Assembly (NCBI GenBank): GCA_001606155.1 | Contig: LODT01000021.1 | Coordinates: 186,001 to 250,000, forward strand | Source of the DNA: Tieghemostelium lacteum | Taxonomy: Eukaryota > Evosea > Eumycetozoa > Dictyosteliales > Raperosteliaceae | Reading direction: 5' to 3' | Length of the DNA: 64,000 nucleotides | In this document: positions 1 through 8,634 of the stretch, piece by piece | Numbering within the stretch: the stretch's first letter is position 1 | Layout of the letters: every line of letters starts with the position of its first letter | Program-made: the position numbers and the translations under genes | The notes under the pieces: generated by a model | Seen by the model: the letters and a program-made list of their open reading frames with translations, nothing else | Told to the model about the DNA's origin: nothing | Database searches by the model: none

Positions 1-177
1 ACCTTGCATCATTTCTACTGCACAACAAGCCAAACCAAATGTCATTGGCCATAATGAACCTGTTCTAGCCCAATTAATCAAACCATCCAATTTAGATAAT
101 ACAATTTCTGGTAAGGATGAAGGTGGGGCTGGTTTAAATGAAGATGCTAAAAGTTTTGATAAATGTTGACTTGACAT
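1..177 (-). CDS. ndufs7: NADH:ubiquinone oxidoreductase subunit NDUFS7 (PSST/NuoB family), N-terminal part
   Basis: The first 59 codons are present; the rest lies beyond the left edge. The protein begins [20 protein letters not shown] and continues with [20 protein letters not shown]. The tandem cysteines in the last motif are two of the ligands of iron-sulfur cluster N2 in the NuoB/PSST family. The enzyme passes electrons to ubiquinone in the peripheral arm of mitochondrial complex I. The N-terminus is short, and although it has Ser, Lys and hydrophobic residues it is only a weak candidate for a mitochondrial targeting peptide. The start is the only in-frame ATG ahead of the conserved region. 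The next gene upstream on the same strand ends 87 bp away. Confidence 0.93.
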   Translation of the reverse strand, partial: MSSQHLSKLLASSFKPAPPSSLPEIVLSKLDGLINWARTGSLWPMTFGLACCAVEMMQG

Positions 178-264
178 ATCTGTATAATCGTCACAATAAA
201 TGAATATCCAAAAAAAAAAATTCAAAAAAAATATACAAAAAATTCAAATTAATTGATAAATTAA

Positions 265-787
265 CTATTCTTTATCTATTTGAAATGAATCATTAGAGTA
301 AATCTTTTTTTGAAGGTCTTGTATTTGTTTTTTATACTATAGAGATTTTTAAAAGTTAGTAATGGTTAAAACTATTTAAAAATTTAGAGAATATACTAAC
401 TTGTTCTTCTTTGGAATCATATTGGTATTTTAAATTTATGAAATCTTTTTGTAAAGTAGAGAGATTGTTTGAATAGTTACAACATATGGAAAGTTCTTGA
501 GAATATTGTTCAGAGAGTTTAATGACTTGATGTTTAAGTTGTTCAATTTCTTCATTCTTTTTTACAACCTCCATAGTTTTCAAATCAAGTTCTCTTTTTA
601 ATTCATTTTCATTTTTGGATGACCTAGTATTACCAAAACAAAGTTTATTATTGGTACTATTGGAAATGGTTACAATAGAATCACCATTTTTGGGTGAACT
701 TGTAGTAATTGCTGTTTTACTGCATAAATTAAATTTATTGGAATCCCAAAATCTAATGGAATCACTAGGTGAGATTATAGGTTCCAT
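265..787 (-). CDS. Small coiled-coil protein, unknown function (2 exons)
   Basis: Exon 1 is 787..401 and exon 2 is 336..265. A 64-nt intron starts GTTAGTAT and ends CTATAG. Joined, they give 152 aa. The N-terminal half is Ser/Asn-rich and low complexity. From about residue 60 the protein is heptad-like and charged (ELKRELDLKTMEVVKKNEEI), and this continues across the splice into YKKQIQDLQKKI, so the coiled coil supports the intron. No signal peptide, membrane segment or catalytic motif is seen. I do not recognise a family. It lies head to tail with the complex I gene and divergent from the PAAF1 gene. Confidence 0.72.
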
Positions 788-1235
788 TGAAAAAATTATT
801 GTATTGTATAATTGAAATCTAGAATTTTTAATTCATATACTCTTGAGTAAAAATAAGATTATAGTAAACTTTTAAATTTATAAACACATTAGAAACCTTT
901 GAAATTTGACTAAAATTTGGTTGTGGTATGTGGTGTGTGGGTTTTTAATTTACTTTAATCAATTTTTTTGATTGGAGAACAAATCTATTCATTTTAATAT
1001 CCTTTTTTCTATATAAAGAATATTTTCAATTCAATATCAAAAAGCTATATAAATTTCTAATAAAAAAAATAAAAAATATTTTTATTACTATTTTAGAACT
1101 TCACAATTAATCATTATTAATTTATTTTTTTTTATTTTTTTTTTAAATGAATTAGTAACCACACATATCTGTAAATACAAGACAACAACAATATATTAAC
1201 CACCAATTTATAAAAAATAAGTAAATTACTATAAA
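788..1235. promoter_or_regulatory. Intergenic region between two divergent genes
   Basis: These 448 bp separate the start codons of the coiled-coil gene (minus) and the PAAF1 gene (plus), so they must hold both promoters. The DNA is very AT-rich, with T and A runs near 1120-1145 typical of dictyostelid promoters. A GT-rich patch lies at 922-942. No RNA gene or repeat was recognised. Confidence 0.5.
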
Positions 1236-2522
1236 ATGACAAGTATCGAAACACCATATCACTTTTTACCATACATTTCAGTTCAATATGATTGGCAATT
1301 AGCATACAAACAAGATACAGATAATTTTTGGATATCATACAAGAATGAATTAAAATCTACAATTCATGGCTCAGTTTCCACTAGAAAACTAAATGATAAA
1401 TTAATATTTGAACCTAATAAACCAGAGTTTAAACTATCTTCAGATTCTGTAGGTTATAAAGAATAGTACTATAGTGTTGTGGATTCTAATTAAAGTCTAT
1501 GAAATTAGGATGATAAGAATGTAATACAGGTTTCGTATAATGGTTCAAATAAAATGAGTATTTACTCTACGGATAGGATATATAAGGTATTAGGAGGAAA
1601 GAAAAGAATAACATCTATGGGTGTATCAAATTTAGGTGAATTGGGTGTTTATGGTAGTTCAGATGGTACTTTAGAGGTATTTGAGACTTCTGATGGTCAA
1701 GTTAGAAGAAAGTTAGATGGACATGTAGGAGATGTAGATTTGGCAATGTTTTTCCCATCTGGTAAGGTATTGTTATCAGGTGCTGGAGACGGTAGATTAA
1801 AAGTTTGGGATGCATTAGAGGGAACATGTGCAGTGACACTAATGGGACATGGAGGAGGAATTACAAGTGCAGGTCTAATTGATAAAGGTAGAAATCTAAT
1901 ATCAACTAGTAGAGATGGTTCTGCTAGATTATGGGATCTGCCAACAAGCAGTACCATAGCAACTCTAACTAAACTTCCAAGACCTATAAATCAATGTTAT
2001 GTAGCTGATGGCCTATTAAATGGCGCTCAATCTAACCAAGAAAAGAAAGATCAAAGAGAATTCGGAACCGATGGTAAAGCAGTGATTTTAGCATCAGAAG
2101 AAGGGTTTCTACAGATTATAGATGTAGTTGGAAAATCTGTAATAACCCAATTGTCACTATCAGAACAACAAAGTAAATCTGCATTCAATGCCTGTACAGT
2201 TCACAGAAACTATATTATCGGTGGTGACCATGATGGTAATATTCATCTATGGGATAAAAACAATTATAATACACCACTCACTCGTTTACAATTCACCAAT
2301 TCACCTATTCATCAAATTGTTAATTCTCCAAATAATCCAAATTGCATATGGGTGACTTCTGGTGATGGTTATGTTTTCCAAGTCAATTTAGATACTTTTC
2401 AAATTCAAACCTCACTCACTGGTATTGATACTGATGTTGTAACTTCCTTTAATGTAGTTAATGACCAAATATTTACAACTTCTCGTGACTCTTTTATTAG
2501 ATGTTACAAAAGTATTCAATAA
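1236..2522 (+). CDS. paaf1: WD40 protein PAAF1/Rpn14-like proteasomal ATPase-associated factor (2 exons)
   Basis: Exons 1236..1448 and 1530..2522 give 401 aa, close to human PAAF1 at about 390. The 81-nt intron begins GTAGGT and ends TACAG in phase 0. The N-terminal segment (YDWQLAYKQDTDNFWISY) aligns with the PAAF1 N-terminus and the downstream exon carries the WD repeats. Diagnostic blocks are GHVGDVDLAMFFPSGKVLLS, KVWDALEGTC and RDGSARLWD. PAAF1/Rpn14 binds the proteasomal AAA ATPases and acts as an assembly chaperone or negative regulator of 19S-20S association. The ATG at 1236 is preceded by A-rich sequence. Without the intron the long second exon would lack the family's N-terminus. Confidence 0.9.
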
Positions 2523-2561
2523 AACTTCATTTTAATGTACCAAATAAGCCAATCGAAACTA

Positions 2562-3130
2562 AAAATGGCATTAATTAATTTTATGAGGTTGAAAATACAA
2601 AAAGAGAGAATATATTCGGATTCTAGAATAAAAATCAAATTGAAAATTCAAGTTTATTCCATTTACAATATTTCAAATTTGAATTATTAAATTTCAAATC
2701 ATTAAATCAAATTAAATTAATACAATTAACAATTAAGCAAATATACCTTTCTTATTATATATAATATTTTTAAAATAATTCAAAATTCAAACAACTCATA
2801 AATCATTCTTTAGTTAACTTGAAAAAAAATTATATAATGAATTGTTAAAATCAAAATCAAAAGAAGTGTATGAGATTCTACACCAATTAGTAAGATTTTT
2901 GAACAAGCGGATTCTTATATCATCGAATTAGAGTTGGATGGTGTCAACAAACAAGACATTAAAATATTTATTGTAAATTCAAATCTCATTATTTCTGGTG
3001 AAAATTTGAGCAAATCTTCATTCTTAACCACTGATATTAATAAGTGATAAACAATTAATTGAAGATTTTGAAGAACTATATAGTACCAATATCAAATAGC
3101 ACCTACAATAAACGTATAAACAAACCATCT
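2562..3130 (+). pseudogene. hspG-type small heat-shock gene relic, copy 1
   Basis: This is a decayed copy of the unit found intact at 5355-6465 and 19060-20176. The start of the shared upstream block is present (2562-2632). About 230 bp of that block is then missing, and the segment with the GAAAATTC motif resumes near 2632. Coding remnants run from about 2784 (ATTCTTTAGTTAACTTG, compare ATTCTTTGGTGAACTTG in the intact copies) to about 3120, including the block encoding IIELELDGVNKQDIK. The start codon region is gone and stops interrupt the frame. The 2561-2577 sequence is also an empty form of the LINE target site at 4371/5354. Confidence 0.85.
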
Positions 3131-3263
3131 TCACATATATAAAAATTTATAAAATAGTAATGATTATAATTAATGGAAATTAAGCATAACAAACTACAGA
3201 AAACAGAGGAAAATAGTTTTTAGAAAATCAAAGAAGATTCAAGGCTTCTGTGAGTTTTATTGA

Positions 3264-3914
3264 TCAAGGGATCCCTTTATTTTTTTGTATTTCTATATAT
3301 GGACCCATAAATTGTTTCAATTCCTCAAAAGCAATGTCTAAATTATCATTTACGATTATTTTATCAAAGAAATTGGGAATGTTTGTGTATTCCATTTCTT
3401 TTTGGGCATTTTCTAATCGTAATTTAATGGAATCTTCACTCTCTGTACTTCTTGTCTGCAATCTATTTTTTAATGTGTTGATATCTGGAGGACTGATGAA
3501 TATATACACAGAGGGTATATTTTGTAGCTTAACACGCTCACATCCCTGGACATCAATATCTAATACACATATTTTCCCTTGATTTTGAGTGAATTGAAGG
3601 GCAGATTTACTAGTTCCGTAATAATTCCCGTGTACATGTGCGTACTCAATAAACTTGTCTTCTTTGATTAATGAAATCATTTGTTCACTCTCTATAAAAT
3701 AATAATCCTTATTGTTTACCTCACCTAATCTAGGTTTTCTAGTTGTGTGAGACACAATGTGTCCGAAACAATTTTCATATTCTTTTTTTAATTTTTTAAT
3801 TACTTTATATATTAGTATATTAAAAACATTCAAGTTTATTTATTACCTACATGTTCCTTTACCAACCCCTGATGGTCCAGTTATAATAAAAATAGGTAGT
3901 TTGGTATCTATCAT
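3264..3914 (-). CDS. Guanylate kinase (2 exons)
   Basis: Exon 1 is 3914..3851 and exon 2 is 3802..3264, with a 48-nt intron (GTAGGTAA...ATAAAG). Splicing in phase 1 restores the P-loop GPSGVGKGT followed by LIKKLKKEY, giving 200 aa, the normal size for a monomeric guanylate kinase. The enzyme phosphorylates GMP to GDP with ATP in nucleotide metabolism. Other family blocks are SHTTRKPRLGEVNNKDYYF (GMP-binding region), FIEYAHVHGNYYGTS and the lid-region RLQTRSTESEDSIKLRL. No targeting sequence is visible, so it is probably cytosolic. The 3' end abuts the hspG relic, from which it is transcribed convergently. Confidence 0.93.
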
Positions 3915-4199
3915 AATTTCAAAGCAAAAATTAATATTTTTCAATGGAGAAAAATAAAAATTGAGATACCAATTTGGCTGTTTAGATTTAAAAATGAAAT
4001 CCAAAAAACTCGGAAAATTAAATTAATGTGATTTTTTAACAGCAAAGTATACGACATTTTCTCATTGTCTAGTTCAAATGTAATATAAGTATTAAAATTT
4101 CTAATTTGTATTTATGAGAACCAATATCAAAAAAAATTTTATGGTTATAAGAGTAACAAAATAACATAATATTTTATTTAAATAAATTTATAGATCTGC

Positions 4200-4370
4200 T
4201 TAAAATTTGATTCTTATTTTAAAATGACATAATAAATTATTAACAAATTCAATATTAAATCTAATAAATAGAAACTATCATTGTGTAAATCATCTACAAA
4301 TATATAGATCTTTTTTTTGGACCTGTGTAACAAGCAATGCGCCAGTACTACACAATTATATAGATCTATC
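4200..4370 (+). pseudogene. Duplicated fragment of the pyr4 3' end and downstream flank, with a short LINE insertion
   Basis: From about 4200 the sequence matches the last codons of pyr4 and its downstream flank (17108-17226). TTTGATTCTTATTT corresponds to TTTGATCCTTATTT. AAAATGACATAATAAATTA corresponds to AAAATGGCATAATAAATTA, which encodes the pyr4 C-terminus KWHNKLY. The flank containing AATAGAAACTATCATT and CATCTACAA...TATAGATCT follows in both places. The match is degraded by small indels and substitutions. It shows that a segment running from the end of pyr4 into an adjacent hspG unit was copied. A 40-nt retrotransposed insert (4312-4351) interrupts the copy. Confidence 0.75.
4312..4351 (-). 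mobile_element. Extremely short 5'-truncated LINE insertion (33 nt of 3' end plus short A tail)
   Basis: Read on the minus strand, this is the last 33 nt of the same LINE 3' end found at 4397-4429 (one mismatch, A/T), followed by seven A residues. It is flanked by a 16-bp target-site duplication, ACAAATATATAGATCT at 4296-4311 and ACAATTATATAGATCT at 4352-4367, with one difference. The corresponding empty site is at 17211-17226 downstream of pyr4. A tail, a shared 3' end and a duplicated target are the hallmarks of target-primed reverse transcription that stopped almost at once. Confidence 0.8.
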
Positions 4371-4387
4371 TAAAAATGGCATTAATT

Positions 4388-5353
4388 TTTTTTTTTGGAC
4401 CTGTGTAACTAGCAATGCGCCAGTACTACGGTAAAGTCTTAATTACGTTTATTTATTGAGAGGTATTATCTGTTAAAATTGTGTTGTGGTTGGTGTTAAA
4501 TGGTATTTATCTTGGTTTTGATTGTTTTGTTTTTGTGATGTGAGTTTTGATTGTGAGTTGTGATTGATACATTTATGTTGTGATAGGTGGGTGTTCTTCT
4601 TCTTGTTTTTGTTTTCTTCTTATGGGGTCTTCTTGTTTTAGTTCTTGTTTGTAATTTCTTCTTTATTTTCAGTTGTTCAAATTGGAATTTTACTATTATT
4701 ATTATTATTATTTTTTTTTTTTTTTTTTTTTTATATTATATTATTTTTAATTGTGTGGAATTGGTAGAGGATTGTAAACTGTTTGCCAGTTTCTATTGAA
4801 TTCAAATTTAAGTTTAACATCGTCATTGGAGTTGTTGATCCTTGATTGGTAGTCTAGGTATTTTAGCAGTTTCCATTTGGCGATGTTGATTGTTTCGGAT
4901 AGTTCTTTTCTTATTATAGCTATGTTCATTACAGGTGGTGGTTTATTGGATTTGTCAGTTTCAAAGAGGTTGTAACAGATTATATTCCACATTTGGTTCA
5001 TTATTATAGCCATCAGGGTTGGGAATGTTTTCTCATGGTGGCTGATTTGATTTAAATCTATGGCATTTAGACTCCAAGAGTGGATTTTCTTGATAGAGAG
5101 TTGGTTGACAATGGGAACAATTTCGTTACAGTGTTTAATTGATAGCTTACAGTTGAAAAAAAAGTGGATGTATGGGTCAGAGAATGTTAAACTACATTCA
5201 TTTAGAGGGCATCTCTTTCTTTGGTGATTGATGCCAGGTAGACATCTTGCAAAGAATCTAAAGAAGGTGTTTCTACCTTTGTGATGAACAATTCTAGCTA
5301 TTCTAGGGAATATACCTTGTAGATTAAGGTCTAGTTGGAGATTGGATTGGCCA
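4388..5353 (-). mobile_element. 5'-truncated non-LTR retrotransposon (LINE), C-terminal ORF2 fragment plus 3' UTR
   Basis: A plain LINE fragment lies on the minus strand. It is flanked by a 17-bp duplication (taaaaatggcattaatt) at 4371-4387 and 5354-5370, with an A tail (T run at 4386-4396 on the plus strand) at its 3' end. From about 5340 to the stop at 4747 the frame is open for about 200 codons. It encodes the C-terminal region after the reverse transcriptase, including the zinc-binding motif CPLNECSLTFSDPYIHFFFN followed by C (C-x4-C...H-x4-C), as in zf-RVT segments of L1-clade elements such as dictyostelid TREs. No RT catalytic motif remains because the 5' part was never inserted. A TAA-rich/poly-T stretch at 4690-4740 lies in its 3' UTR. 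No tRNA gene was recognised nearby, so tRNA targeting is not evident. Confidence 0.87.
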
Positions 5354-5370
5354 TAAAAATGGCATTAATT

Positions 5371-5847
5371 AATTTTATGAGGTTGAAAATACAAAAAGGA
5401 GAGTATTTATTCGGATTCTAGATTACATGTTTGGTTTAGAACGATTTGGTGTTCTGATCATAAATCTGGAGTCTGATGTTTTAGTAGAATCTGATGTCTC
5501 TTCCCATCATTCAATTGTAATTCAACAAATTAAATGTTGATTCATTATTATCATTGTTTGAGTTTTATGGGAGTTTTGAAATTGAGATAAATTTAATATA
5601 CTCACAATTTCTCAATTTTTTTTGAAATTTCATTCAAATTTTGTGAAAAAATAAATTTATATTCATTTAAATTAAAATAAAAATCAAAGTTTTGTAAACT
5701 GAAAATTCAAGTTTATTTCATTTACAATGAATATAAAAGCTTTAAAATTTTTTAAATTCCAAATCATTAAATCAATTAATACAATTAATAATTAAATATA
5801 CTTTTCTTTTAAATATAATATTTTTTTTAAAACAAATTATAACAACA
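5371..5847 (+). promoter_or_regulatory. hspG upstream region, copy 2, with heat-shock-element-like motifs and TATA box
   Basis: The distal part (5371-5630) is the ~250-bp block shared almost unchanged with 17311-17560 and 19070-19330. It contains three TCTGAT motifs at 5453, 5472 and 5490, spaced 19 and 18 bp apart. The proximal part has two matches to nGAAnnTTCn, the heat-shock factor site: 5623-5632 (tGAAatTTCa) and 5700-5709 (tGAAaaTTCa). A TATAAAAG lies at 5732-5739, about 110 bp before the ATG. Such motifs arise easily in AT-rich DNA, so only position and gene identity give them weight. Confidence 0.55.
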
Positions 5848-6465
5848 ATGTCTTGCAGAGTATTTTACAATCAACCAACACATCAATCATTCTTTGGTGA
5901 ACTTGAAAAACAATTTTATAATGAATTGTTAAAATCAAAATCAAAAGAGGTAGTTGAAAGATTCTACACACCAAATAGTAATATCATTGAACAAGCAGAT
6001 TCTTTTATCATCGAATTAGAGTTAGCTGGTGTCAACAAACAAGATATTAAAATTGATATTGAAAAATCAAATCTCATTATTTCTGGTGAAAATAAGAGAA
6101 AATCTTCATCCCTAACCAACACTGATAATAATAAAATCACTTCAAGCAATACAACAATTACTGAATCTGATAAACCATCAATTGAAGATTTTGAAGAAGT
6201 AGAGAGTACAAATATCACCTACAATAAACAATTGAGTAATAACGCCAAACCTTCAGAGGAAGAAAAACCACAACAAGAAAAACCATCAACAACAAAATAC
6301 CAATATTTGACCAGAGAGATTGAAAGTGGTAAATTCAAAAAAGTAATTTCAATCAAGAACCAATATTTAGATTTAGAAAATATCAATGCAACTTTTGAAA
6401 ATGGTATTTTATCAATTAAACTTTTGAAAAAAGATCCTGTTTCTTTAAAAGTCAATATATTTTAA
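5848..6465 (+). CDS. hspG: hspG-type small heat-shock protein (Hsp20) with split alpha-crystallin domain
   Basis: The gene is intronless and encodes 205 aa. The alpha-crystallin fold starts near residue 45 (IIEQADSFIIELELAGVNKQ) and the strand NLIISGENKRK follows. A Ser/Thr/Asn/Glu/Pro-rich insert of about 65 residues then interrupts the domain before it resumes with YQYLTREIESGKFKKVISI and ends with NATFENGILSIKLLKK. The C-terminal block contains the usual A-x-x-x-n-G-v-L motif and lies close to the end. The D. discoideum hspG family is known to carry such an insert. As an ATP-independent holdase it is expected to bind unfolding proteins under heat stress. It is about 95% identical to the protein at 19556-20176. 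Confidence 0.92.
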   Translation: MSCRVFYNQPTHQSFFGELEKQFYNELLKSKSKEVVERFYTPNSNIIEQADSFIIELELAGVNKQDIKIDIEKSNLIISGENKRKSSSLTNTDNNKITSSNTTITESDKPSIEDFEEVESTNITYNKQLSNNAKPSEEEKPQQEKPSTTKYQYLTREIESGKFKKVISIKNQYLDLENINATFENGILSIKLLKKDPVSLKVNIF

Positions 6466-6590
6466 AATAGAATGTATAATTAAATAAATAGATGTATATA
6501 AATAATATATGAGTTATACTTTTATAATATATAAAATGTTATTTGCACTACTGTTTACTCTGTATTTTCTTGAGAATGATAATTTATAAT

Positions 6591-7163
6591 TTAGAATAAA
6601 GATAATTTTCCAGTTATCTCATTAATTTCATTTTCAGGACCAGGTCCAATTGCCAAAACAGTTGCACTACCAGAAGGAATCTGAGTATGACCTGCATCTA
6701 AAACCAAATAATTTATCAAACCTGCTTTATTTGCTTTATCTTGGAATGCTAATATCTGTTCTAAACTTTGTACTTTTAATGTAATTTTAGCAGCACCACT
6801 AACTAACCAATGTTTAACTAAACTTTTATTTGATTTCATACCCTGTTGATAGGCACCCAAAGAAGCATGACAACATTGTGCTGCAACTTTCCCTTTTGTC
6901 ATCGGTAAATCAGTTCTTATCAGTAATACTTGTTTACAATAGATTCCATGTACATCTTCTTCATCCTCTTCATTACTACTAAAATCCTCATCATCCGAGT
7001 TTTCATTGTTAATTGGTTTTGGTGTATCTGTTGTAGTTGTTGTTGAGTTATCTGTCTTATTATTATTATTACTATTACTTTTAAATATATATCTTGATAA
7101 AACTATTCCTGTAATTAATGAAATAATTGAAACAAAAAATGTCTGTAAATCTATAGGTTCCAT
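6591..7163 (-). CDS. Peptidyl-tRNA hydrolase 2 (PTH2/PTRH2/Bit1 family), membrane-anchored
   Basis: The 190-aa protein has a hydrophobic N-terminal anchor (residues ~6-26, LQTFFVSIISLITGIVLSRY). A Thr/Asp/Glu-rich linker to about residue 70 is followed by the complete Pth2 domain. Key blocks are KQVLLIRTDLPMTKGKVAAQ (catalytic Lys and substrate loop), CCHASLGAY and VLDAGHTQIPSGSATVLAIG (catalytic Asp). The enzyme hydrolyses peptidyl-tRNA released during abortive translation, freeing tRNA. The anchored form matches animal PTRH2, which sits on the mitochondrial outer membrane, and a similar location is inferred here. The gene is intronless and converges on the hspG gene with about 125 bp between stops. 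Confidence 0.95.
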   Translation of the reverse strand: MEPIDLQTFFVSIISLITGIVLSRYIFKSNSNNNNKTDNSTTTTTDTPKPINNENSDDEDFSSNEEDEEDVHGIYCKQVLLIRTDLPMTKGKVAAQCCHASLGAYQQGMKSNKSLVKHWLVSGAAKITLKVQSLEQILAFQDKANKAGLINYLVLDAGHTQIPSGSATVLAIGPGPENEINEITGKLSLF

Positions 7164-7338
7164 TGTATATATATAAATCTAGATATAAATCTTTTCAAAG
7201 ATATTTTAAATGTCGTGTGGTGGGGGGTTCTAAATATATAAATAAAAAAAAATTATTTTTTCTATTCAAAAATCTGAAGTCGGAAGTACTAGTATTTCTA
7301 TTTACAAATATTGTTATTTTTATAGTTTATTCTGCTAA

Positions 7339-8388
7339 TTAACCTGATACCATAGCCTCGGGTCGTTTTAAAACAAAGAAAACTAAAAATACAATGACAG
7401 AGAACATAACAGATATCACCATAACTATAGGACCATAAGGATCATAAAAAGGACCTCTAGTTTTATGTAGAATGGCATAACGACGTTTACGAAATATTAT
7501 ATAACTATAGATTAGAAATCCTAGGGCTATAACCCACAATGATACACCTGTAAATAGGGTGAGATTTTCAGTTCCAAAAAAAGTTATAATTGCAGTACCA
7601 ATAGCACCTAATGCAAATGTAAGACCAACCCAACTCATCCAAGTTCTCTCATTTGAAAATAGTTTTGAATCATCTGATAGGACTTTTCTCCAAACTGGTA
7701 TCTTACCAGCATCCAATACCTTTTGTAAATGTGCTTGTTGAATTTGTTTACTGGTCATTTTGGATTTGTCCATTGGTGCTGAGTTAATTGAAATATTATG
7801 GTGATGTTGAGGATCAACTATTTGGTTATCTAATAAATGACTAATACTATGGTTTTGATGTTTTTGTATATTTCTTCTAGTTAAATTAAATGCTTTTTTC
7901 TCAGATTCATATGCACTGGATTTCTTATCTTTTTTCTTTAGAACCACTTTAACAGGTGGTGGTGGTAATAGCAGTGATGTTGATGATATATTTTCATTAT
8001 TATTATTATTATTATTCAGAATAGAGGTATTAGATACAGGTGTAATAGGTATACTTTGTAGTTTATCCAAAGGTGAGAATATAGTTGGAGGTGGTATTAT
8101 TATATTTTCTTGTGCTTGTTGAGGTGGTGTTTTCTGTTCAACTAATTTTAATTTATCTGTTTCTTCTTCTTTTTCTTCCTTTTCTTGTTCTTCTTCCTCT
8201 TGTTGTTGTTGTTTCTCTAATTGCTTTCTAAGTTTCTTTTCCTTTTTCTTTTTTTTCTTTTCTTTTTTCTTTTTTTTCTTTTCACCTTTTCCCTCTTTAT
8301 GTTCCACATCACCTTCACTATCCTCATGTTCCTCTTCCTTTTCTTCTTTCTCTTCTTTTATTTCTTTAGTACTATCATCTTTTTCCAT
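7339..8388 (-). CDS. VTC1/DUF202 membrane protein with long lysine/glutamate-rich N-terminal extension
   Basis: The 349-aa product has two parts. Residues 1-~230 are low-complexity: acidic Glu runs, mixed Lys/Glu blocks (KKKKKKEKKKKKKEKK), Gln and Asn runs and Pro patches. The C-terminal ~115 residues form a three-helix DUF202 domain. They include FSNERTWMSWVGLTFALGAI and a membrane-proximal basic stretch (IIFRKRRYAILHKTRGPFYD), equivalent to FANERTFLSW and the following helices of yeast Vtc1. Vtc1 is the membrane core of the polyphosphate-synthesising vacuolar transporter chaperone complex. The SPX and catalytic domains of Vtc2-4 are absent here. The ATG at 8388 is chosen because codons further upstream offer no ATG. 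A role in polyphosphate or acidocalcisome membranes is inferred. Confidence 0.85.
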   Translation of the reverse strand: MEKDDSTKEIKEEKEEKEEEHEDSEGDVEHKEGKGEKKKKKKEKKKKKKEKKLRKQLEKQQQQEEEEQEKEEKEEETDKLKLVEQKTPPQQAQENIIIPPPTIFSPLDKLQSIPITPVSNTSILNNNNNNNENISSTSLLLPPPPVKVVLKKKDKKSSAYESEKKAFNLTRRNIQKHQNHSISHLLDNQIVDPQHHHNISINSAPMDKSKMTSKQIQQAHLQKVLDAGKIPVWRKVLSDDSKLFSNERTWMSWVGLTFALGAIGTAIITFFGTENLTLFTGVSLWVIALGFLIYSYIIFRKRRYAILHKTRGPFYDPYGPIVMVISVMFSVIVFLVFFVLKRPEAMVSG

Positions 8389-8634
8389 TATAACCCACAC
8401 TAAAATATATTAAAAAATAAAAAAATATTTTGTAAAATCTCTTTATTTGTACTTTAATTAAAGTAAATTGAAGTTATCTGAAACTCTGTTTTCCAAAAAT
8501 TAAAATTAATCAAATATAAATAAAAAAATATTTAATTTATTGCGTATATTAAAATTAATGTAAAATTTAATATTGATTCCTTAGTTTTGTGTGTGAGTGT
8601 GATTTATATTTTATATATATAATTAAGATTTATA

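Noticed and set aside
1449-1529. Apparent stop codons splitting the PAAF1 gene
   Set aside because: A phase-0 intron with consensus ends removes them and restores alignment to the family.
4587-4799. Open frame on the plus strand rich in Val/Leu/Phe
   Set aside because: It lies within the 3' UTR of the minus-strand LINE and its composition comes from GT- and T-rich DNA and a poly-T run.
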